From Rhizobium rhizoryzae (GTDB lineage: Bacteria; Pseudomonadota; Alphaproteobacteria; Rhizobiales; Rhizobiaceae), in contig NZ_CP049249.1 in NCBI RefSeq assembly GCF_011046895.1, forward strand, positions 744,001-808,000: a stretch of 64,000 nt of DNA. The letters run 5' to 3'. Made by a program: the position numbers and the translations under genes. Shown piece after piece: positions 53,224 to 62,053 of the stretch. Under the pieces are notes generated by a model. The model ran no database searches, had not been told where the DNA came from, and saw only the letters and a list, made by a program, of their open reading frames with translations. The first letter of the stretch is position 1. Each line of letters begins with the position of its first letter.

Positions 53224-54045
53224 ATGCTGAAGAACGATACCGTTCAGACCATCCGCGAGAAGGCACTATGGATGCGCCGTCGCGCCTTCAAGATGGTCCA
53301 TGACGCCCAGCTCGGGCATCCGGGCGGAGACTTCTCCGCCATCGATATTATTGCCACGCTCTATTTCGGCGTCATGCAATACGATCCAACGAGACCGGAC
53401 CTCGAAAGCCGTGACCGGTTCATCATGTCGAAAGGACACGCTACAGGCGCGCTCTACACCGCACTCTGTGCGGCCGGATATTATCCCGAAGATTGGCTCG
53501 CGACCTACATGCAGCCGAATTCGAAACTGAACGGCCATCCGAACAGGAACTATCTGCCGGGCGTTGAAACCAACACGGGACCACTTGGCCATGGCATGCC
53601 GGTCGCACTCGGAATTGCCATCGCCGCGCAAATCTCCGGACAAACCCATCGCACCTTTGTTCTGACCGGCGACGGCGAGTTGCAGGAAGGATCGAACTGG
53701 GAGGCGGCCATGACGGCCGGCCATCGCAAGCTTGAAAACCTGACGTTGATTGTCGATCGCAACCGTCTTCAGCAGGGCATGGGCACTGAGGATACCAACG
53801 GGCTGGATCCCCTTGATGAAAAGTTCGAGGCATTCGGCTGGGACACCGTGATGATCGACGGCCATGACATCGGCGCTCTTCTCGACATCCTGGCTGCTCC
53901 GCGCATTGGCAAGGATCGCCCGCTTTGCGTCATTGCCAATACAATCAAAGGAAAGGGTGTCTCCTTCATGGAGAACAAGGCATCATGGCACCATGGTGTG
54001 CCGAACGCTCAGCAGTATGAAACAGCCTTGGAGGAATTGGTCTGA
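53224..54045 (+). CDS. aptA: Transketolase N-terminal subunit (apulose-4-phosphate transketolase A)
   Basis: A 273-residue subunit containing only the TPP-pyrophosphate domain of transketolase. Motifs are AQLGHPGGDFSAIDI, GPLGHGMPVALGIAIA and the TPP-binding GDGELQEGSNWEAAMTAGHRKLENLTLIVDRN. Its partner is encoded next with a 1-base overlap (TGATG). In the D-apiose transketolase pathway AptAB transfers a glycolaldehyde unit from apulose-4-phosphate to glyceraldehyde-3-phosphate, giving dihydroxyacetone and xylulose-5-phosphate. The split form is certain; the substrate is inferred. Confidence 0.88.
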   Translation: MLKNDTVQTIREKALWMRRRAFKMVHDAQLGHPGGDFSAIDIIATLYFGVMQYDPTRPDLESRDRFIMSKGHATGALYTALCAAGYYPEDWLATYMQPNSKLNGHPNRNYLPGVETNTGPLGHGMPVALGIAIAAQISGQTHRTFVLTGDGELQEGSNWEAAMTAGHRKLENLTLIVDRNRLQQGMGTEDTNGLDPLDEKFEAFGWDTVMIDGHDIGALLDILAAPRIGKDRPLCVIANTIKGKGVSFMENKASWHHGVPNAQQYETALEELV

Positions 54046-55004
54046 TGGCTGCTCCCGCCAAGAAACAGGAAGGCTTTCACGATTGCCGTGATGCCTGGGC
54101 TCGCGCGCTCGAGGAACTCGCCACCCGGGATCCGCGGATCGTGGCGGTCGTCAACGATTCCGTTGGCTCGTCGAAACTGGGCAGCTTCCAGAAGGCGTTT
54201 CCCGAGCGCCTCATCAATGTTGGCATCGCCGAGCAGAACATGGTCGGCGTTAGCGCCGGTCTTGTCAACGGCGGCAAGATTCCCTTCGTATCGGCAGCCT
54301 CATGTTTTCTCACTGCCCGCGCACTGGAACAGATCAAAGCCGACATTGCCTACGCAGGCTTCAACGTAAAACTCATCGGCCAGTCGTCCGGCGTCGCCTA
54401 CGGTGAGCTTGGCCCGACGCACCATTCCATCGAGGATTTTGCCTGGCTCCGTCCGCTGGACGCAATCACCGTGATCGTGCCCGCAGACGCCTGGGAAACA
54501 GAGGAAGCGGTCAAATGGGCAGCAGCCCATGACGGTCCAGTCTATCTGCGACTGAGCCGCATGCCGGTGCCAGATCTTGATATCAGAGACCGCGTATTCC
54601 GCCCTGGAAAGGCTGAACTCGTTCGAGACGGTAGCGACGTCACGCTGATCGGATGCGGAACCACCGTGCATATTGCAGCGCTCGCGGCGGAAAAACTTCT
54701 CGCCGAGGGCATTTCTGCTCGCGTACTCAACATGGCGACACTCAATCCCCTCGACGAGCAGGCTCTAGCCGCTGCAGCGAATGAAACCGGAGCGATTGTG
54801 ACAGTAGAAGAAGCCAATATCCGCGGCGGTCTCGGCGGTGCAGTTGCCGAATTCACCGCCGGACATCGGCCGGTCCCAGTGGAGCGGGTCGGGTTTCCCG
54901 GCTTTGTCGTCACGGGTTCGGTGGACTTCCTTTTCGAGCATTACGGAATCACGTCCGACGGGATCGCTGCGGCGGCGCGCCGCGCGATTGCCCGTAAACG
55001 GTGA
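54045..55004 (+). CDS. aptB: Transketolase C-terminal subunit (apulose-4-phosphate transketolase B)
   Basis: A 319-residue subunit with the pyrimidine-binding and C-terminal domains. The catalytic Glu lies in RLINVGIAEQNMVGVSAGL. GPTHHSIEDFAWLRPLDAITVIVPAD is the conserved phosphate-side loop, and VTLIGCGTTVHIA begins the last domain. It overlaps aptA by one base and the kinase gene follows within the stop region, so the three proteins are co-translated. Together with AptA it forms one active enzyme. Confidence 0.88.
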   Translation: MAAPAKKQEGFHDCRDAWARALEELATRDPRIVAVVNDSVGSSKLGSFQKAFPERLINVGIAEQNMVGVSAGLVNGGKIPFVSAASCFLTARALEQIKADIAYAGFNVKLIGQSSGVAYGELGPTHHSIEDFAWLRPLDAITVIVPADAWETEEAVKWAAAHDGPVYLRLSRMPVPDLDIRDRVFRPGKAELVRDGSDVTLIGCGTTVHIAALAAEKLLAEGISARVLNMATLNPLDEQALAAAANETGAIVTVEEANIRGGLGGAVAEFTAGHRPVPVERVGFPGFVVTGSVDFLFEHYGITSDGIAAAARRAIARKR

Positions 55005-55009
55005 GTGTG

Positions 55010-56524
55010 ATGGCGCAAGATATCCCGCTGATCCTCGCCATAGACCAGGGTACGACCAACACCAAGGCCGTGCTCGTCGATGCCGCTGGCAAAGTTCTTG
55101 CCAAGGCGTCTGCACCGCTGGCATCGAGTTACCCTCGGCCGGGCTGGGCCGAACAATCGGCGGATGCCATCTGGGCGAGTGTCCAGTCAGTTATTGCAGA
55201 CATCGTTTCGGGCGATCACGGTTTCATCGCCGGCATTGCCATCAGCAACCAGAGGGAGACTTTGGTAGTCTGGGATGCGGAGACCGGCGAACCGCTGGCT
55301 CCTGCCATTCTCTGGCAGTGCCGCCGGACAGCGAAAGACTGCCATGCACTGATTGATGCGGGACAGGATGCGGCCGTCGCAGATATCACCGGGCTATCCA
55401 TCAACGCCCTGTTCCCGGCTTCGAAGCTCGGATGGGTGATGGGCAATATCGCGTTGGCGCGGGATCTTGCCGAAAAGGGGGGCTTGAGAGCAGGTACTGT
55501 CGACACCTGGCTTCTCTTCAAGCTGACGGCGGGCCATGTTTTCGCGACCGACCATTCCAACGCTTCGCGCACAATGCTTTTTGACACCGCGAAACTGGAG
55601 TGGAGCACGCACCTCTGCAACTTGTTCAAGGTGCCTGTCTCGGCGCTCCCGCAAGCCCTGCCCTCGAATAGTCGCTTCGGCAAAACCGCGGCAGGAACAA
55701 CCGCGCTATCCGCCGATACGCCGATCCTGACCATGATTGGTGATAGTCACGCAGCACTCTACGGCCACGGCGTTCGCGCTCCCGGTCTCGTGAAGGCCAC
55801 GTATGGCACGGGTTCGTCACTGATGACACTCACCGAAGGGCGCGTTTTATCCCGGCATGGTCTCTCGAGCACCATTGCCTGGTCCGATGAACGCGGCGTC
55901 GCCTATGCTCTCGAGGGCAACATCACCGTCTCGGCACAGGCAATCGCCTTCGCTGCGACCTTGCTCGGTTTGGATGGCCCCCGCGCATTGTCGGATCTCG
56001 CGCAATCTGTCTCTGATAGCGGCGAGGTGGTTTTCGTCCCGGCGCTTGCCGGTCTCGGCGCACCGCATTGGACCGATGATGCGACAGGTACAATCTCCGG
56101 AATGACCCATGCGACGACGCCGGCTCACATTGCCCGTGCGACAATGGAGGCCGTCACACTTCAGATCGCCGACGTCTTCAACGCCATGCAGCAGGACATT
56201 GGTATGGCCCTGTCTGGACTGATGGCAGACGGTGGTGCTTCGACCAACGACTTTCTCATGCAGTTGCAGGCCGATGTTCTGAATCGGCCCGTCCTGCGAG
56301 GCGACCAGCCGGAGGTCGGCGCTCTTGGCGCAGCTGCAATGGCATTTCGCGCTCTGGGCATTACGGCACCTCAGCCCTCCCATGCCCGTCATTTCGAACC
56401 GGGAACCATGCAGGCGAACGCTCGGATCACTCTGCTGGCGCGCTGGCATGAGGCAGTCACTCGGGTAAAGTCGCAAGGTCAGGTGCAAGGCGACAGCCGC
56501 CACCCTGCGCCTGTATTCTATTAA
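55010..56524 (+). CDS. aplK: FGGY sugar kinase, probable D-apulose kinase
   Basis: A 504-residue FGGY-family carbohydrate kinase of the xylulokinase/glycerol-kinase type. The N-terminal phosphate loop is LILAIDQGTTNTKAVLVDAAG. A catalytic Asp region lies near TYGTGSSLMTLTEG and MADGGASTNDFLMQLQADVLNRPV is the FGGY signature area. In the apiose pathway the kinase makes apulose-4-phosphate for AptAB. The in-frame GTG at 55001 and ATG at 55010 are both possible starts; the ATG is preferred. Its stop overlaps the convergent MFS stop at TTAA. Confidence 0.85.
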   Translation: MAQDIPLILAIDQGTTNTKAVLVDAAGKVLAKASAPLASSYPRPGWAEQSADAIWASVQSVIADIVSGDHGFIAGIAISNQRETLVVWDAETGEPLAPAILWQCRRTAKDCHALIDAGQDAAVADITGLSINALFPASKLGWVMGNIALARDLAEKGGLRAGTVDTWLLFKLTAGHVFATDHSNASRTMLFDTAKLEWSTHLCNLFKVPVSALPQALPSNSRFGKTAAGTTALSADTPILTMIGDSHAALYGHGVRAPGLVKATYGTGSSLMTLTEGRVLSRHGLSSTIAWSDERGVAYALEGNITVSAQAIAFAATLLGLDGPRALSDLAQSVSDSGEVVFVPALAGLGAPHWTDDATGTISGMTHATTPAHIARATMEAVTLQIADVFNAMQQDIGMALSGLMADGGASTNDFLMQLQADVLNRPVLRGDQPEVGALGAAAMAFRALGITAPQPSHARHFEPGTMQANARITLLARWHEAVTRVKSQGQVQGDSRHPAPVFY

Positions 56525-58119
56525 GCCACACCCGGATGATTGATCGTCAGGAAGTGGCGAACGACCGGCTTTTCCGGCCCCGAGTGGTAGGCAAGCACCT
56601 TTCCCTGCAGATCGGCGTCGGCGTTCGATACCCGCTTGTGCTGACGAAGGTGCTCAGCCCAGGACTCGACCATGAACCACTCGACGATCTTTTCAGGATC
56701 GGCTGAATCTTCGGTGACACCCCAGCCATAGGCTCCGTCACGACGTCTTGCATGCGAGAGGTGGTCGAGCGCGTGCAGGAAGGCACTGCGGTTTTGCTTC
56801 TCTATCTTGTATTCGATCAGGATCAGAACCGGGCCGCGGTCATGGGCAACAGGCTCTGCGACAAGCGGCTCCGGCCAGTGGTTTGATGGCACGAGGTCCG
56901 CATCGCCTGCCGGCAGTTTGATACGGTGCATGACGGAACCTGCGATCAGCAAACCCGCAGCGCCTATGAGCAGGGTCGACCGGATGCCGACCACCTCACC
57001 AACAGCACCCCAGCCGAGACTGCCAGCCGTCATCGCGCCGTTGAAAACAGTGAGATAGACGGCGAGACCGCGACCGCGAACCCAGTTCGGCAGTACCGAC
57101 TGTGCGGTGCCGTTCAGCGTCGTCAACGCAGTGATCCAGGCGGCACCAAGAAAGAGCAAAACAGTGATGGCGACGACTTTTGGCGGTGCAAGCGCAAGAA
57201 CTGCCATGACCATTGCCGTTATGATGGCCGCGCCGAGAAGCAGGCCGTCGGAACTCAACCGTTGCCGCAGCCTCGGCATCAACAGTGCTCCACCAATTGC
57301 TCCCGCGCCGACCGCGCCGAGCAGGATGCCGTAGAAGCTCGCGTCGCCACCCAAAAGTTGCCGGGCAACCAGAGGAAGGAGCGCCCAAACCGCGCTGGCA
57401 AAAGCAAAGAAGATCGCCGCACGCAGCAGAACCACATGCAGAGGCCTGCTGGAGCGCGTGTAGCGAAGGCCCGCCCGGAAGGCACCGAAGAAGTTTTCCT
57501 GAAGTGCGTCAGTGGCGTTTTTGGCACGCGGCCACCAGATGAGAGCGGCAATGACTACAATGTAGCTCGCAACGTCCGCCCCGTAGGTTATCCCAGCACC
57601 GAAAGCCGCGAGAAGCAAACCGCCCGCGGCCGGCCCGATCGAACGGGCGATGTTGATGCCAAGCGAATTCAGGGCAACAGCGCTCTTTACGTCTTCTCGC
57701 TTGACCAGTTCGGGCACGATTGCCTGCCAGGTCGGGCCCATCAGCGCCGCGCCAACGCCACCCAGAAAGGTCAGTCCGATCAGGGCACTGACCGACAGCA
57801 TGCCCGTCTGGGACAGGACCATCAGCGAAATGCTGACCGATGCCAGAAGGAGCTGCACGGCGATCAGGAACTTGCGCCGGTCGAGGATGTCGGTGAGAAC
57901 GCCTGCGGGGATGGCGAGAAGGAAGATCGGCAGTGTCCCGGCTGCCTGGACCAGGGCAACCGCGGCTGGCGATGCGGACAGGTCCGTCATCAGCCAGGAG
58001 CTTGCGACATCGCGCATGAAACTTCCGGTATTACCCAAAACGGTTGCTGCCCACAGAACAGCAAAGACGGGCTGTGCAAGAGGCGCAAAAGTGCCTCCGG
58101 GCGCTCTGGTCGGGCTCAT
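56521..58119 (-). CDS. MFS transporter with C-terminal monooxygenase-like domain
   Basis: A 532-residue EntS/MFS_3-type exporter: twelve hydrophobic segments over about residues 15-405, beginning AVLWAATVLGNTGSFMRDVASSWLMTDLSASPAAVALVQ with the GVLTDILDRRKFLIA loop. A soluble C-terminal part (about 415-525, LILIEYKIEKQNRSAFLHALDHLSHARRRDGAYGWGV) looks like an antibiotic-biosynthesis monooxygenase/ABM fold, common in this subfamily. It overlaps the DoxX stop (ATGA), so the two are co-transcribed. Substrate unknown. Confidence 0.9.
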   Translation of the reverse strand: MSPTRAPGGTFAPLAQPVFAVLWAATVLGNTGSFMRDVASSWLMTDLSASPAAVALVQAAGTLPIFLLAIPAGVLTDILDRRKFLIAVQLLLASVSISLMVLSQTGMLSVSALIGLTFLGGVGAALMGPTWQAIVPELVKREDVKSAVALNSLGINIARSIGPAAGGLLLAAFGAGITYGADVASYIVVIAALIWWPRAKNATDALQENFFGAFRAGLRYTRSSRPLHVVLLRAAIFFAFASAVWALLPLVARQLLGGDASFYGILLGAVGAGAIGGALLMPRLRQRLSSDGLLLGAAIITAMVMAVLALAPPKVVAITVLLFLGAAWITALTTLNGTAQSVLPNWVRGRGLAVYLTVFNGAMTAGSLGWGAVGEVVGIRSTLLIGAAGLLIAGSVMHRIKLPAGDADLVPSNHWPEPLVAEPVAHDRGPVLILIEYKIEKQNRSAFLHALDHLSHARRRDGAYGWGVTEDSADPEKIVEWFMVESWAEHLRQHKRVSNADADLQGKVLAYHSGPEKPVVRHFLTINHPGVA

Positions 58120-58553
58120 TTGCCTGCTCCTTTGGTGAGGTCGTATGCGGCAACGAAAACGAACGCGCCAGCGAGACCCAGATGTTCGAAGAAGGCGTTC
58201 GTCGCCATCATGCGCTCCATTCCGGGCGTCATCTCCCAGAAGCGCAGGGCGATGAAGGTAGCGAGGATGGTGAAGCCAGCCAGGGCGAGTGCGCCGACCC
58301 AGCGGAAGAAGCCTGTGACGACCATTGCAGACGCCACCAGTTCAAAGACGATGACGGTGACCGCGAAGAAGGCTGCCGGATGCAGACCAAAATGATCCAT
58401 CTCGGCAAGCGCGCCACCGAAGTCGGCGATCTTGGTCACCGGCCCCTGGATGTAGGCAGCGCAGAGCGCAAGGAGCGCGATCGTCCGTAGTGCGGATGCA
58501 GATGCAATCTCAGTGAGAATGCTGCGTGGTTTGGAGTAGGAGATAGCGGTCAT
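58116..58553 (-). CDS. DoxX family membrane protein
   Basis: A 145-residue membrane protein with four hydrophobic segments and a DoxX-type layout (ALLALCAAYIQGPVTKIADF, AVTVIVFELVASAMVVTGFFRWVGALALAGFTILATF). GGAGCGATA precedes the ATG. It is the first gene of a pair with the MFS transporter. It is unrelated by neighbourhood to the bufferin DoxX gene at 30.5 kb. A role in membrane redox balance is often proposed for the family, without proof for this type. Confidence 0.85.
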   Translation of the reverse strand: MTAISYSKPRSILTEIASASALRTIALLALCAAYIQGPVTKIADFGGALAEMDHFGLHPAAFFAVTVIVFELVASAMVVTGFFRWVGALALAGFTILATFIALRFWEMTPGMERMMATNAFFEHLGLAGAFVFVAAYDLTKGAGK

Positions 58554-58758
58554 TATCGCTCCTGCGATCTGGGCCAGCCGGTGTGAGCGGCTTTAGCGTT
58601 CGTCTGATGGAACAATAGTGTAGGAAATGGTTCCTTGTAACAATTGCATCAATAATTGGTACTCAATTGCGATTATCGCAATTATACGTCGCCACCTGAA
58701 ACGCCAATGGGCAGCGGTTGCCGCCGCTGCCCATTATTTCATGGATGTTGGTAGAACC
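58554..58758. promoter_or_regulatory. Gap between the DoxX-MFS pair and the amidohydrolase end
   Basis: This 205-base stretch is AT-rich around 58620-58690 and must hold the DoxX promoter on the minus strand. A hairpin-like run GGCAGCGG / CCGCTGCC near 58710-58730 could end the amidohydrolase transcript. No gene is seen. Confidence 0.4.
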
Positions 58759-60741
58759 TCAGACTGCCCAGCAGGAGCAGCCGAGGGCGCCGAAGAAGCC
58801 CTTCAGATCAGCAATCGGCAGTTTAGAGGTCCAGGCACCGGCATGGTCGTGGCCATGTACGCCGCAGTCGCTGGCGCAGCCGCAAGTGGAGATAGCCGTG
58901 CGACGCAGTGACCGGGCGCCAGCACCCTGCGGCTCTCCCCAGGCGGCATAACCGCCAAAGGTGCTAACCGGCGACCAGTCGGGCATGGCAGGCGGAATGT
59001 CGTTCTCGTCAAGCGATCTGAAGTCGCCCGCGCCATAGACGATTTTGCCACCGACCATGGTCAGGTCCGACACGATGAACGAGATCTCGTCTTCGCGGCA
59101 GGAGAAGAAGTCCTTGTCCGGCACCACCAGATCGGCAAACTGCCCTTTTTCGATGCGGCCCTTCTTGCCCACCTCGTTGGAGAACCAGGTGACTTTCTCG
59201 GTCCACATGCGAAGTGCGGTTTCCCGGTCCAGGCAGTTCTGCCGCGGATAGAGCTGCATGCCGCCAACCGTCTTGCCGGTCACCATCCAGGAGAGCGAGA
59301 CCCATGGATTGTAGGAAGCGACGCGGGTGGCATCGGTGCCCGCCGAGACGTTGACGCCCTTGTCCAGCATCTTGCGGATGGGCGGCGTTGCCTCTGCCAC
59401 GCCATGGCCGTAGCGCTCGACGAAGTACTCGCCTTGATAGGCCATGCGATGCTGCGTGGCGATGCCGCCGCCGAGGGCCGCGATCCGGTCAATCGATCGA
59501 TCGGAGATGGTTTCGGCGTGATCGAAAAACCAGTTGAGACCTTCGAGCGGGATATCCTTGTCGACCTTCTCGAAGACGTCGAGCGCGCGCGAGATCGTCT
59601 CGTCATAGGTGGCATGCAGGCGCCATGGCCAACGGTTTTGTGCCAGAATGCGCACGACCTCTTCCAGTTCGCCTTCCATCTCCGGCGCCATCTCCGGGCG
59701 CGGCTGGCGGAAATCTTCAAAGTCGGCGGCGGAAAAGACCAGCATCTCGCCCGCGCCATTGTGGCGGAAGTAATCGTTGCCCTGCTTGTATTTTACCGAG
59801 GACGTCCAGTCGAGGAAGTCCTCCTTTTCCTGCTTCGGCTTCTGGGTGAAGAGGTTGTAGGCGAGGCGAACCGTGAGCTGGCTTTCGTCGGAGAGCTTCT
59901 GGATGACCTCGTAGTCATCCGGATAGTTTTGGTTGCCACCACCCGCGTCGATTACGCCGGTCACCCCTAAGCGGTTCAGTTCGCGCATGAAGTGGCGGGT
60001 GGAATTGACCTGATAGTCGAAGGGCAGTTTCGGGCCCTTGGCCAGTGTCGAGTAAAGAATGCCGGCGTTCGGCTTGGCCAGCAGCAGCCCGGTAGGGTTG
60101 CCGTTGGCATCGCGGGTTATCTCGCCGCCCGGAGGGTTGGGCGTCTCGCGCGTATAACCGACAGCGCGAAGAGCGGCACCATTCAGCAGTGCACGGTCAT
60201 AGAGATGCAGCAGGAAGACGGGTGTATCGGGCGCGACTGCGTTGATCTCCTCGATTGTCGGCAGGCGCTTCTCCGCAAACTGATGCTCGGTGAATCCACC
60301 GACGACGCGCACCCATTGGGGTGCAGGCGTCACGGCCACCTGGCGGCGCAGCATGTCCATGGCATCGGCCAGCGAACGAACACCGTCCCAGCGCAGTTCC
60401 ATGTTGTAGTTCAGCCCGCCGCGTACGACATGGGTGTGGTTGTCGATCAGGCCCGGCAGGACGCGCTTGCCCTTGAGATCGACGATCTTCGTGCCCGGTC
60501 CGGCCAGCGCCATGATCTCGCGGTCGGATCCGACCTCCTGAAACAGGCTATCCTTGATGGCGATTGCCGTGGCATTCGGATTGGTCCGGTCGAGCGTCGT
60601 CACGCGGCCGTTGTGAAGGATCAGGTCAGGGTACATGCTATCATCTCCGGGCGGGTGTTGATCGGCAGCATTAGTCGGGGAGAGAAGGTTGGAAAACACC
60701 AGGCTCGATGCGCCTCCAAGAAAGGATCGACGCGTCGTCAT
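58759..60741 (-). CDS. Tat-exported amidohydrolase (YtcJ-like) with Cys/His-rich tail
   Basis: A 660-residue metal-dependent amidohydrolase. The N-terminus TTRRSFLGGASSLVFSN is a twin-arginine signal, so the enzyme is probably periplasmic. The HxH metal ligands are His102 and His104 in LIDNHTHVVRGG; WRLHATYDETISRAL, NWFFDHAE and SAGTDATRVASYNP carry further ligands. The family hydrolyses amides or formamides of unknown identity. The last 45 residues add an unusual CGCASDCGVHGHDH and CSCWAV segment. Its start overlaps the XapX stop (ATGA), so it is last in a three-gene operon. Confidence 0.88.
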   Translation of the reverse strand: MTTRRSFLGGASSLVFSNLLSPTNAADQHPPGDDSMYPDLILHNGRVTTLDRTNPNATAIAIKDSLFQEVGSDREIMALAGPGTKIVDLKGKRVLPGLIDNHTHVVRGGLNYNMELRWDGVRSLADAMDMLRRQVAVTPAPQWVRVVGGFTEHQFAEKRLPTIEEINAVAPDTPVFLLHLYDRALLNGAALRAVGYTRETPNPPGGEITRDANGNPTGLLLAKPNAGILYSTLAKGPKLPFDYQVNSTRHFMRELNRLGVTGVIDAGGGNQNYPDDYEVIQKLSDESQLTVRLAYNLFTQKPKQEKEDFLDWTSSVKYKQGNDYFRHNGAGEMLVFSAADFEDFRQPRPEMAPEMEGELEEVVRILAQNRWPWRLHATYDETISRALDVFEKVDKDIPLEGLNWFFDHAETISDRSIDRIAALGGGIATQHRMAYQGEYFVERYGHGVAEATPPIRKMLDKGVNVSAGTDATRVASYNPWVSLSWMVTGKTVGGMQLYPRQNCLDRETALRMWTEKVTWFSNEVGKKGRIEKGQFADLVVPDKDFFSCREDEISFIVSDLTMVGGKIVYGAGDFRSLDENDIPPAMPDWSPVSTFGGYAAWGEPQGAGARSLRRTAISTCGCASDCGVHGHDHAGAWTSKLPIADLKGFFGALGCSCWAV

Positions 60742-61028
60742 CAGCCACGGTCCTTCGCGTCCATTGTCGCGCGATGGGCAACCTCGTTACGGTCGGCGCC
60801 CTTTGGCAAATGTCCGAACATGTGTGGCTTGATCTGATGAAGCCAGGAAACAGCCGCGGGCTCTCTGCCCCACAAGGTCTTTGCCAATGGGACGATCTGC
60901 TCCCCGAGCAGGATGCCAAGAAGACCGACCAGCGCGATGACCGGAGGGGCAGGAGAACGAACATTCAGGAGACTGTACACGATCCCGACGAGCAGGCCGG
61001 CTCCGAACGACATAAGATACATTTTCAT
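60741..61028 (-). CDS. XapX domain membrane protein (DUF1427)
   Basis: A 95-residue protein starting MKMYLMSFGAGLLVGIVYSLLNVRSPAPPVIALVGLLGILLGEQ, the XapX/DUF1427 signature, with two membrane segments and a hydrophilic C-terminus. XapX genes often accompany isochorismatase-type hydrolases, amidohydrolases and xanthosine- or urate-type genes. The ATG at 61028 avoids a long out-of-family lead. It is the middle gene between the isochorismatase-like hydrolase and the amidohydrolase, with a hairpin just upstream. Function unknown. Confidence 0.86.
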   Translation of the reverse strand: MKMYLMSFGAGLLVGIVYSLLNVRSPAPPVIALVGLLGILLGEQIVPLAKTLWGREPAAVSWLHQIKPHMFGHLPKGADRNEVAHRATMDAKDRG

Positions 61029-61049
61029 GGGACACCTATCCGGTTGGAC

Positions 61050-61076
61050 GCCGCTCCGACGGATCGCCGGAGCGGC
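61050..61076 (-). other. Intercistronic hairpin between hydrolase and XapX genes
   Basis: GCCGCTCCG and CGGAGCGGC pair over a 9-base loop in the 58-base gap. No T-run follows, so it is more likely a message-stability or attenuation element than a full terminator. Confidence 0.5.
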
Positions 61077-61086
61077 AGGACGATTG

Positions 61087-61776
61087 TTACTTCGCCGGGT
61101 TGGGTCCGATGCGCTTGCCGTGCTGGACGCGTTCGTCCGCACCGTGCACCATGGTGTAGGCATAGTCGATGCCCATGCCATAGGCACCCGAGTGCTCCTT
61201 CACCAGCGCGGTGACCGCGTCGTAGGTTTCCTTGCGTGCCCAGTCGCGCTGCCATTCCAGCAGAACCTGCTGCCAGGTGACCGGGATCACACCCGCCTGC
61301 ACCATGCGGTCCATGGCGCGATTATGGGCCTCCAGTGAGGTGCCGCCGGAGGCGTCGGCAACCATGTAGATTTCATAGTCGGAAACGTCATTCAGAGCAG
61401 AGAGGGCAAATGTCGTGTTGCAGACCTCTGTCCAGAGCCCGGAGACGACGATTTTCTTAGCGCCATTGGCCGCATTCTTCGCCAGCGCATCGCGAACGTT
61501 CTGATCGTCCCAGGAGTTCATCGAAGTCCGTTCAAGAATGTCGTTTTCAGGCAAGACGGCCAGCAGTTCGGGATAGGTGTGGCCCGAGAAGGACAGTGTC
61601 TCGACGGTGGTAATGGTCGTCGGGATATTGAAGATCTTGGCTGCCTTGGCGAGACCGACGACATTGTTCTTCAGCGTCTGCCGGTCGATCGACTGAACGC
61701 CGAAAGCCATCTGCGGCTGTTGGTCGATGAAGATGAGCTGGCTGTTGGCAGGGGTCAGGACTTCGAGCTTGGACAT
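61087..61776 (-). CDS. Isochorismatase-family cysteine hydrolase (YcaC-like)
   Basis: A 229-residue cysteine hydrolase. The catalytic Asp18 lies in QLIFIDQQPQMAFG and the nucleophile Cys119 in VVSGLWTEVCNTTFAL; VADASGGTSLEAHNRAMDRM is the conserved late block. Members act on isochorismate, N-carbamoyl compounds or unknown amides. AGAGGTAGAG precedes the ATG. It is the first gene of an operon with XapX and the amidohydrolase, divergent from a LysR regulator. An amide- or nitrogen-scavenging pathway is plausible. Confidence 0.9.
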   Translation of the reverse strand: MSKLEVLTPANSQLIFIDQQPQMAFGVQSIDRQTLKNNVVGLAKAAKIFNIPTTITTVETLSFSGHTYPELLAVLPENDILERTSMNSWDDQNVRDALAKNAANGAKKIVVSGLWTEVCNTTFALSALNDVSDYEIYMVADASGGTSLEAHNRAMDRMVQAGVIPVTWQQVLLEWQRDWARKETYDAVTALVKEHSGAYGMGIDYAYTMVHGADERVQHGKRIGPNPAK

Positions 61777-61959
61777 GGTTCTCTACCTCTTGGTTGCGGC
61801 CCGCAAAGGGTGCCAAAATCAGGTCGCTGCTGACGGACGTTGTCTGGTCTGCCTGACCGTTTTGCGTCCCGTCTTGGCTGCTGAGATCAAACCTATTGCC
61901 AAAGACGCACGTCTGGAATTGCAATAAAAATGTCGAATGAATTGCTTTAGTTGAAACAA

Positions 61960-61977
61960 TGACAATCGTGGTTGTCA
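61960..61977. promoter_or_regulatory. Inverted repeat, candidate LysR operator
   Basis: TGACAA-N6-TTGTCA is a perfect inverted repeat in the 277-base gap between the hydrolase operon and the divergent lysR-type gene, 77 bases before the latter. Size and place fit a LysR recognition site for both directions. Confidence 0.6.
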
Positions 61978-62053
61978 GGCTGGAAGGTCGGTTGATCCCG
62001 CAATGCAAAGGCAATACTCCTGGCAGAAGAGTTGCTGAAAGTGAAACAATCCC

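Noticed and set aside
56926..58395. A 489-codon open frame on the plus strand
   Set aside because: It lies opposite the MFS and DoxX genes, has low-complexity basic composition and no recognisable domain.
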